From Tannerella sp. (lineage in GTDB: Bacteria; Bacteroidota; Bacteroidia; Bacteroidales; Tannerellaceae): a stretch of DNA of 11,695 bases. The stretch is taken from the NCBI GenBank assembly GCA_031267485.1, contig JAIRYY010000111.1:1-11695 (forward strand). Reading direction: 5' to 3'. The notes under the pieces were generated by a model. That model ran no database searches, had not been told where the DNA came from, and saw only the letters and a program-made list of their open reading frames with translations. Position numbers and translations under genes: made by a program. This document shows positions 6,061 through 11,695 of this stretch, in pieces. The stretch's first letter is position 1, and each line of letters opens with the position of its first letter.

Positions 6061-9000
6061 CTAACCGGGAGCGTCCGTTTTCCCTTTCTGATAGATTGAC
6101 GGCGCCATGCCGAACTGCGCCTTGAAACATTTGCTGAAATAGAACGGGTCGTTGATTCCCACCTTGTACGACACTTCGGAGACGGTAAATTCGCCGGTAT
6201 GCAGCAGTTCGGCCGCTTTTTTCATCCGCATGATGCGGAGGTATTCGTTCGGGGAGTAGCCGGTCACGCCCTTTACCTTTTTATAGAAAATCGTCCGGCC
6301 TATGTTCATCTGCCGGGCAAAGTCGTCAACCGAAAAAATGGCGTTCGATATGTTTTTTTCGAGCAGGGTGTTCAGTTTCTCGGTAAACATCTTATCCCGG
6401 TCGTTTGTGCAGAGGAATGCGTGCATCATTCCCGGTTCGGACGAATATTTCTTCCGCAGCATCTCCCGCTGTTCCATCAGTTTAAAGATGCGTGCAAGCA
6501 GCAGTTTGATGCTGAAAGGTTTGGAGATGTATGCGTCGGCGCCGGTTTCGAAGCCCTCAATCATGTTCTCCTGCGTGCTCAGGGCGGTCAGCAGTATGAC
6601 GGGAATATGGCTTGTCGCGAAATCGGATTTCAGGCGGCGCGTGACTTCGAACCCGTTCATGTTGGGCATGAGCACGTCGCACACGATGAGGTCGTACTCT
6701 CCGCTTTCGGTTTTGTCCAGTCCAATCCTGCCGTCTTCCGCCGTATCCGTCTCGAAATAGACGCCGAGTTCTTCGTTCAGGAAATGCAGCACGTCGCTGT
6801 CGTCCTCGACAATCAGGATTCTGTAAGGGTTCAGGGGCTTTTTAAACCGGTCTACCGTAATGTTCATTTCCTGCAGGTCGTTGCGGACGGCATTTGCAGC
6901 CGTCTGCATCAGGATGTTGTCCGGTATCAGGAAATCGTTTTCCTGATATTTCGATTTGTCGAGCGGGAGCGTGACGGTAAAAACGGAGCCGCCCCCGTCA
7001 TTTTCGCTGAAGAAGACGTTGCCCTGGTGCACATTCACCAGCTCGTGCGTCAGGTGTAGGCCTATGCCGATGCTTTCGGACGCGAAGCTGCTTTGCATGA
7101 AGCGCTTGAACAGTTCGCCCTGTTTCTCTTTCGGGATGCCCACGCCGGTGTCGGAGATTTGTATGCGCAGGCATTTTTCGACGGAATCGGCCGTTACGGT
7201 CAGCGTTATCCTGCCGCCGGACGGCGTGTACTTGAACGCGTTGGACAGCAGATTGTAGGCTATCTTGTCGACTTTTTCCTTGTCTACGAACATTTTATAA
7301 TTAGTCGAAGGCGACATGAAGCGGAAATCCATGTTTTTGGACTGCGCGATGTCCCTGAAACTGTAGAAAATCTCTTTCAGGAAAGCAATGACGTCCGTTT
7401 CCTCGAGCGACAGCGCCAGTTTGCCGTTTTGCATTTTGCGAAATTCGAGCAGCTGGTTGATGAGGCGCAGCAGCCTTTTGGTGCTTTTGTTCATGATGCG
7501 CAGCGGCGACAGCAATTCCTGGGGCAGCATGGCGGCGTTCTGTTCCATTTTTTCAAGTCCTCCCGTGATGAGCGTGAGGGGGGTGCGAAACTCATGCGAG
7601 ATGTTGGTGAAGAACACCAGCTTGTAGTTCGTCAGCTGTTCCTCCAGTTTTATCCTGTTGTTGAGCCGGGCGAAGTTATGCGTTATGCGATACGCGACGC
7701 AAAGGATGCCGATGATTGCGACGGCATATAACAGATAGGCGTAGGTCGTTTTCCAGAAAGGCGGCCGGATGAAGACCCGCATGGTCGCCTCGCGCGAATC
7801 CCACACGCCGGTGCTGTTGCTCGCCTTCACCCGGAGGATGTATTTGCCGGGCGGAATATTCTTGTAGGATGCCCGGTTTTCGATGGCGGCGGTACTCCAT
7901 GTCCTGTCGTAATTTTCGAGGAAGTAGGAATACTTCGTCATGCCGGACTCCACGAAGTTGAACGTGGAAAAGTCGAGGGAGAACGAGTTCTGCTTGTAGT
8001 TCAGCTCGATTCCGTCCGAATGGGAGACGGAGAGCGTCATCGGCGCTTCCCTGTCGCTCGCGTTTGTTTCCATGCCGTTGACGGTCAGGTTTGTGAAGAC
8101 GATGGGCGAAGAAAATGCGACCTTTTTCAGCGTGGACGGGTCAATGACAATCAGTCCGTGGTTGGAGCCGAAGATGAGTTCCCCGTAATCGTTTATGCAC
8201 GCGCTGTTTTCGCAGTAGGCGTTACCCAGGCCGTAGATAGAAAAGGAATAGTTCTCGAACGCATTATTCTGCGTCAGCAGGCGCGAAATGCCGAACTCCG
8301 TCGTTATCCAGATGTTGTTGAACCGGTCTTCGGCCAGCGACTGCACGGAATTGTTGACGAGTCCGCTGTCCGTCGTCAAGCTATGGAAAGACAGCGTCTC
8401 GTAATCGTTTTCCGGCTTGCAGACGCCAAGTCCCGACCCCGCGGTGCCAATCCACATATTGCCTTTGCTGTCGCACAGCAGAGCGCGTATCTCATTGTTT
8501 TTCAGCTGTCCTCCCTGATAGTTGTAATGATAGTGCCTGGCCGGGTTGCTTATCAGCGAATCGGGATTGAAGACGAAGATGCCGTCGTCGCAGCCGCACC
8601 ACATCATGCCGTTTTTGTCTTCGCTTATGACGCGCATCTGCCGCGTGGCATAGTTGCTGTCGAAGAAGTGCATGAAAGAGAATGTACCGTCTTCATTTTC
8701 GACGGCAAGGTCAAGTCCGCCCCCGAACGTGGCAATCCACATGCGCCCCTTCGAATCCCTGTGCATGTGGAAAATGCTGTTGTTCGCCAGCGAATGGAGG
8801 TTGCCGGCATCGTTGCGGTACCACACATTGTCGATGCAAAGCCCGTTTCCGCGACTGCCAAGCCATATCCGCCCCTTTAAATCCCGGATGATTTCGTAGA
8901 TGCTCGAGGGATACGAATATTTCCGTATCACTTTCGTCATCTGCCCGTTATATTCGTAGACCTGCCCCTTGCGCGTGCCGACCAGGATGTGCCCGTTCGG

Positions 9001-10335
9001 CTCCCGGCGAATCAGGCGTATCGTATTGGAGCGGTCCATCAGCTGCTTGTCTTCGGGATAAATGCGCCTCACGTCTTCGTTCATTACGGTAAGGACGGAT
9101 ATTCCCGCATGGTCGGTCCCCACCCAGATGGCTCCCGAACGGTCTTCAAACACGTTGTGGAGGAAATCCGTCCCGATAAGACTGCTGCCGTCGACCGACG
9201 AAGTGAAATGGTACATTTCCCCGGATGTGACATGATAGGCGAACAGTCCGTTGCCGTAGGTCGATATCCAGATGATGTTCCGCGAATCGTGGACGATGCT
9301 GTACCGTTCGTAATCCACGTATCCGATTTTGTCGGCGGGGATGAGCGTGAATACTTTCGAAAAATCCTTCTCCTTGTTCAGATACCACAGTTTCCCGCTG
9401 TGATTGTATATCCAGTCGTTGCCCCGGTTGTCCGTAATGACGGTTCCCGACCGGAGTTCCTCTTTCAGGAGATAGTTGCCGCGGGTTATTATCCCGTCGC
9501 GGACGTTGTACGTGAAAACGCCCGCCGTCGTCAGGACGACAAGTTCGCCGTCGTGGTACGTGCAGCCCGTCGGCGTGTACTTTTCCTCCGCTTCCGGCAG
9601 GAAAAGCGCGTTTTCCTCGCTTTTCGACAGCGCGTCGTACATTACGATTTCATTATTCCGGGTGATGAAAAACAGATTCCGATTTCCGTCGCCGACCACA
9701 AAGCGGAAATCCCTCCGGTCATCAATCGTTTCATGTCCGTTTTCCGAAACGGCGACAAGTCCTCTCTGCGTTCCTATCCAAATCGTGTTCCCCGGACTTT
9801 CGTGAACGAACGATACGCGGTTGTCCGGGAGGTTGCCCGTCTCCATCGAATAGACGGTGGAAACGAACTTTCCGTCGCCGTACCGCACATGCCGCGCGCC
9901 GTTGCCGGAATTGTGGTACAGCCACACATTGCCGTTCTCCGCCATGACAAGGCTCGTATACCGCCAGTAAAATTCTCCGTTGCCGGTATAATCGACGAAA
10001 CGGTCGTGCCTGAGGTCGTAACAGCTGTACAGTTCCGGCGAAGTGGAAATCCAGATGAAACCGTTTTTATCCTCCCTGATGTTCAATATCCGCTGGTCTG
10101 CCAGCGATACCGGCTGGCTGGGGTCGGGGCGCAGCGTCATGAACGAGTTGCCGTCGTAACGGCACAATCCGTCTATGGTGGACATCCAGATGAAACCCTT
10201 GCTGTCCTGATGAAAATAGCGTACGGTGTTATTGGACAGCCCGTTGTCCGTAAGAATCTGCGTCGAACGTATTTCTATTTCCGCATGGCATACGACCGAC
10301 AATAAAAAACTCGCAAACAGGATTTTTACTTTCAT
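6061..10335 (-). CDS. Hybrid two-component system sensor/regulator (HTCS), AraC type
   Basis: This complete 1424-residue protein carries a whole two-component pathway in one inner-membrane polypeptide. In order: signal peptide (1-18); about 14-16 Reg_prop blades over 30-735, for example DSKGFIWMSTIDG (44-56), DRSGAIWVGTD (398-408), DSKGNMWIGT (622-631); Y_Y_Y domain (about 775-857); membrane helix (about 864-882); HisKA with H914 in NISHEFRTPLT; HATPase with N1032, DTGVGIP (1062-1068) and GIGL (1090-1093); receiver with D1178-D1179, phosphoacceptor D1220 and K1272; and an AraC helix-turn-helix domain (about 1320-1418). HTCS proteins usually sense oligosaccharides and switch on polysaccharide utilization genes. 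All catalytic residues are present. I chose the ATG at 10335-10333 because the signal peptide begins there and a -7 box lies just upstream; the frame runs 103 codons further back, into the divergent gene. No susC/susD is visible; the divergent DUF4886 gene is the nearest candidate target. The ligand is unknown. Confidence 0.95.
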   Translation of the reverse strand: MKVKILFASFLLSVVCHAEIEIRSTQILTDNGLSNNTVRYFHQDSKGFIWMSTIDGLCRYDGNSFMTLRPDPSQPVSLADQRILNIREDKNGFIWISTSPELYSCYDLRHDRFVDYTGNGEFYWRYTSLVMAENGNVWLYHNSGNGARHVRYGDGKFVSTVYSMETGNLPDNRVSFVHESPGNTIWIGTQRGLVAVSENGHETIDDRRDFRFVVGDGNRNLFFITRNNEIVMYDALSKSEENALFLPEAEEKYTPTGCTYHDGELVVLTTAGVFTYNVRDGIITRGNYLLKEELRSGTVITDNRGNDWIYNHSGKLWYLNKEKDFSKVFTLIPADKIGYVDYERYSIVHDSRNIIWISTYGNGLFAYHVTSGEMYHFTSSVDGSSLIGTDFLHNVFEDRSGAIWVGTDHAGISVLTVMNEDVRRIYPEDKQLMDRSNTIRLIRREPNGHILVGTRKGQVYEYNGQMTKVIRKYSYPSSIYEIIRDLKGRIWLGSRGNGLCIDNVWYRNDAGNLHSLANNSIFHMHRDSKGRMWIATFGGGLDLAVENEDGTFSFMHFFDSNYATRQMRVISEDKNGMMWCGCDDGIFVFNPDSLISNPARHYHYNYQGGQLKNNEIRALLCDSKGNMWIGTAGSGLGVCKPENDYETLSFHSLTTDSGLVNNSVQSLAEDRFNNIWITTEFGISRLLTQNNAFENYSFSIYGLGNAYCENSACINDYGELIFGSNHGLIVIDPSTLKKVAFSSPIVFTNLTVNGMETNASDREAPMTLSVSHSDGIELNYKQNSFSLDFSTFNFVESGMTKYSYFLENYDRTWSTAAIENRASYKNIPPGKYILRVKASNSTGVWDSREATMRVFIRPPFWKTTYAYLLYAVAIIGILCVAYRITHNFARLNNRIKLEEQLTNYKLVFFTNISHEFRTPLTLITGGLEKMEQNAAMLPQELLSPLRIMNKSTKRLLRLINQLLEFRKMQNGKLALSLEETDVIAFLKEIFYSFRDIAQSKNMDFRFMSPSTNYKMFVDKEKVDKIAYNLLSNAFKYTPSGGRITLTVTADSVEKCLRIQISDTGVGIPKEKQGELFKRFMQSSFASESIGIGLHLTHELVNVHQGNVFFSENDGGGSVFTVTLPLDKSKYQENDFLIPDNILMQTAANAVRNDLQEMNITVDRFKKPLNPYRILIVEDDSDVLHFLNEELGVYFETDTAEDGRIGLDKTESGEYDLIVCDVLMPNMNGFEVTRRLKSDFATSHIPVILLTALSTQENMIEGFETGADAYISKPFSIKLLLARIFKLMEQREMLRKKYSSEPGMMHAFLCTNDRDKMFTEKLNTLLEKNISNAIFSVDDFARQMNIGRTIFYKKVKGVTGYSPNEYLRIMRMKKAAELLHTGEFTVSEVSYKVGINDPFYFSKCFKAQFGMAPSIYQKGKTDAPG

Positions 10336-10359
10336 TTGAGCATTTCTTGTTACAGGATG

Positions 10360-10367
10360 CAAATATA
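10360..10367 (-). promoter_or_regulatory. Candidate -7 box for the HTCS
   Basis: On the minus strand TATATTTG matches TAnnTTTG exactly, giving a leader of about 18 nt before the ATG at 10335. No TTTG lies at 19-23 bp; the nearest is at 10395-10398 with a 27-bp gap, so basal activity may be weak or activator-dependent. Confidence 0.5.
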
Positions 10368-10390
10368 AGTATTTTTTGATATCTTCCTCC

Positions 10391-10421
10391 TTGTCAAAGC
10401 CATTTTTTTTACGTATGTTTG
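10391..10421 (+). promoter_or_regulatory. Promoter of the DUF4886 gene
   Basis: TATGTTTG at 10414-10421 matches the -7 consensus exactly. TTG at 10391-10393 is a plausible -33 element 20 bp upstream. The transcript would start near 10428, giving a leader of about 32 nt. This -7 box lies only 46 bp from the HTCS -7 box on the other strand, so the two promoters share one compact region. Confidence 0.5.
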
Positions 10422-10452
10422 CGGGCATTAATGTAAAATTTTTTAAACATAC
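10413..10452. promoter_or_regulatory. 8-bp inverted repeat over the DUF4886 promoter, operator candidate
   Basis: GTATGTTT (10413-10420) and its exact reverse complement AAACATAC (10445-10452) are 24 bp apart. The left arm overlaps the -7 box and the right arm lies in the leader, just before the ATG at 10460. A protein bound here would be placed to block the promoter. Since the left arm is upstream of the predicted transcript start, the repeat would act as DNA and not as an RNA hairpin. Confidence 0.3.
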
Positions 10453-10459
10453 TCTATTT

Positions 10460-11293
10460 ATGAAACGGTTTGATATGAAATGGCTGCTTGCCGTCCTGTT
10501 TGTTTTCATCTGCGGCATTGTCGCTGCGGCGGAAAGGGACACGGTAAAAATCCTGGCGATAGGGAACAGTTTTTCGGAAGATGCCGCCGAAGAATATCTG
10601 GACGATTTGGCAAGGGCGGCCGACATTCCGGTTGTCATCGGCAACGCTTACATCGGCGGCTGTTCGCTGGAGAGGCATTATAATAATGTAATGGAACAGT
10701 CGGCGAGTTACAGCTACCGCAAAATCAGCGCGGACGGCGAAAAAGCGACCGTGCCCGACCGGACGCTTCTGCAATGCCTCCTCGACGAAGACTGGGACTA
10801 TGTGACGCTGCAGCAGGCCAGTCCGCTGTCGGGGAAAGCCGACTCGTATTTTCCCTATCTGGGCAGTCTTGCCGGATATGTCCGTTCACGCGCAACGAAT
10901 CCGCAGATGAAGCTGGCTTTTCATCAGACATGGGCTTATGCCGCAGATTTCAGGCATGACAACTTTGCGGGTTATGACTATGACCAGGAGCGGATGTACC
11001 GTGCCATCGTCGCGGCCGTGAACGATGCGGTGTCCCAGGCCGGCATTGCGATTGTCATACCCGCGGGCGCGGCCATCCAAAAGGCGCGGACGGTCACGCA
11101 AAAAGACAATTTCTGCCGCGACGGCTATCACCTCAGCCACGGTATCGGACGCTATACGGCTGCCTGCGCATGGTTTGAAACGCTTCTGGGCAAACCGGTC
11201 ACGGAAAATACGTTCCGCCCGGAAAGCGTGACCGAAGAAGAAGCCGTGATTGTCCGCGAATCCGCCCGTTCCGCCGTGAAAGAATATAATTAA
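10460..11293 (+). CDS. Exported DUF4886 SGNH-hydrolase-like protein
   Basis: The 277-residue product begins with a signal peptide (hydrophobic about 8-24, possible cleavage after VAAA) and then enters the DUF4886 fold at VKILAIGNSFSEDAAEEYL. Visible SGNH-type landmarks are GNSFS (35-39, likely nucleophile S37), a glycine block YIGGCSL (64-70), LQQASP (117-122), FHQTWAY (154-160), and DGYHLS (221-226), where D221 and H224 would complete the triad. The family is related to GDSL esterases/acetylhydrolases and is common in Bacteroidota; a carbohydrate ester substrate is likely but not shown. The start at 10460 (ATG 10475 is also possible) is preferred over the in-frame ATG at 10376 because that upstream start precedes the -7 box and adds 28 residues before the signal peptide. 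The gene diverges from the HTCS, which may regulate it (inference). No susC/susD follows; a repeat array does. Confidence 0.88.
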   Translation: MKRFDMKWLLAVLFVFICGIVAAAERDTVKILAIGNSFSEDAAEEYLDDLARAADIPVVIGNAYIGGCSLERHYNNVMEQSASYSYRKISADGEKATVPDRTLLQCLLDEDWDYVTLQQASPLSGKADSYFPYLGSLAGYVRSRATNPQMKLAFHQTWAYAADFRHDNFAGYDYDQERMYRAIVAAVNDAVSQAGIAIVIPAGAAIQKARTVTQKDNFCRDGYHLSHGIGRYTAACAWFETLLGKPVTENTFRPESVTEEEAVIVRESARSAVKEYN

Positions 11294-11331
11294 CCTGAGT
11301 TCGACCTAAGAATTACAATAAATGCCTGAAG

Positions 11332-11695
11332 ATGAACTCTCGCTTGCCGACCGTTTCCGTCGGAAAAAGTAAGAATCGTCTCAGGATTCCGACCGTTTCC
11401 GTCGGAATAAGTGAGAATCGTCTCAGGATTCCGACCGTTTCCGTCGGAATAAGTGAGAATCGTCTCAGGATTCCGACTTATTCCGTCGGAATAAGTAAGA
11501 ATCGTCTCAGGATTCCGACTTATTCCGTCGGAATAAGTGAGAATCGTCTCAGGATTCCGACTTATTCCGTCGGAATAAGTAAGAATCGTCTCAGGATTCC
11601 GACTTATTCCGTCGGAATAAGTAAGAATCGTCTCAGGATTCCGACTTATTCCGTCGGAATAAGTGAGAATCGTCTCAGGATTCCGACTTTTTCCG
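11332..11695 (+). other. Open frame through the 42-bp array, coding status doubtful
   Basis: From the ATG at 11332 one frame stays open to the window edge. It begins MNSRL and then repeats a 14-residue unit, PTYSVGISKNRLRI or variants. The other two plus frames have stops in the units. Almost all unit-to-unit changes alter the residue (K/E, V/Y, I/K, Y/F); only ACC/ACT is silent, which does not suggest selection on a protein. No convincing ribosome binding site or -7 box is seen. It may be a chance result of the 42-bp period. Confidence 0.2.
11347..11695. repeat. 42-bp tandem repeat array, 8 units plus partial, runs off the edge
   Basis: Units start at 11347, 11389, 11431, 11473, 11515, 11557, 11599 and 11641, with 13 bases of a ninth at 11683. 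Units 4-8 contain the perfect foldback ACTTATTCCG, T, CGGAATAAGT, an overlapping alternative CCGAC/GTCGG, and a second inverted repeat GAATC-gtctcag-GATTC that spans the unit junction. Units 1-3 have a different left arm (CCGTTTCCG). Single-base variation occurs after the stem (AAGTAAG or AAGTGAG). There are no unique spacers, so it is not CRISPR. The short stretch 11294-11346 before it holds no clear terminator. Confidence 0.92.

Noticed and set aside
8989..10305. 438-codon plus-strand frame antisense to the HTCS
   Set aside because: The opposite frame has full domain structure (propeller blades); the antisense product has no recognisable domain. Such frames are common opposite GC-rich codons. 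The same applies to 2643-3488, 1614-2612, 6199-7059 and 8020-8880.
10376..10459. Upstream start of the DUF4886 gene at 10376
   Set aside because: It lies before the likely promoter and adds 28 residues ahead of the signal peptide.
10336..10644. N-terminal extension of the HTCS to 10644 (103 more codons)
   Set aside because: It would run into the divergent DUF4886 gene and put 103 residues before a clear signal peptide; the -7 box at 10360-10367 supports the start at 10335.
11297..11339. GAGTTC/GAACTC as a terminator after the DUF4886 gene
   Set aside because: Only 6 bp of stem with a 31-nt loop and no T-tract.
11347..11695. CRISPR array
   Set aside because: Units are contiguous 42-bp copies with no unique spacers, and no cas gene is visible.
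1..11695. tRNA, rRNA, transposase, integrase or phage genes
   Set aside because: None was seen on either strand by reading the frames and looking for characteristic motifs.

Overview
The window reads as a gut-type Bacteroidota (Bacteroidales) chromosome segment. The grounds are two very large sensor kinases with periplasmic beta-propeller (Reg_prop) and Y_Y_Y modules, one of them a one-piece hybrid two-component system (HTCS) ending in an AraC domain; a DUF4886 SGNH-hydrolase-like protein; and upstream boxes matching the Bacteroidota -7 consensus TAnnTTTG, with weak or no Shine-Dalgarno sequences. The genus cannot be told from this sequence.

Layout. (1) 1-1122, minus: a secreted protein with YD-like repeats, cut by the left edge. 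(2) 1123-1346: a divergent promoter region with a 15-bp imperfect direct repeat at a 22-bp offset, which fits a LytTR operator. (3) 1347-4346 and 4366-5094, plus: an operon of a propeller/Y_Y_Y/LytS-type histidine kinase and its LytTR response regulator. (4) 5095-6060: a gene-free tail-to-tail interval full of repeats. It holds a 21-bp tandem array, six short hairpins of one family whose outer base pairs covary, a 75-bp module present twice, and an 11-bp inverted repeat near both ends. (5) 6061-10335, minus: the complete 1424-residue HTCS. (6) 10336-10459: a compact divergent promoter region with an 8-bp inverted repeat over one -7 box. (7) 10460-11293, plus: the DUF4886 protein. (8) 11347 to the right edge: a 42-bp tandem array, each unit with two overlapping foldback options and one reading frame open throughout.

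How the genes may work together (inference). Two envelope-sensing circuits lie tail to tail. In the first, sensing and DNA binding are split between two proteins (LytS-type kinase, LytTR regulator); the direct repeat lies between its own promoter and that of the divergent secreted YD protein, so both could be targets. In the second, one polypeptide does everything, and the closest candidate target is the divergent SGNH-hydrolase-like gene. No susC/susD pair, glycoside hydrolase, transposase, integrase, tRNA or rRNA was seen. The most unusual material is the repeat DNA, where the paired changes in the hairpin family are the best evidence for a selected structure.
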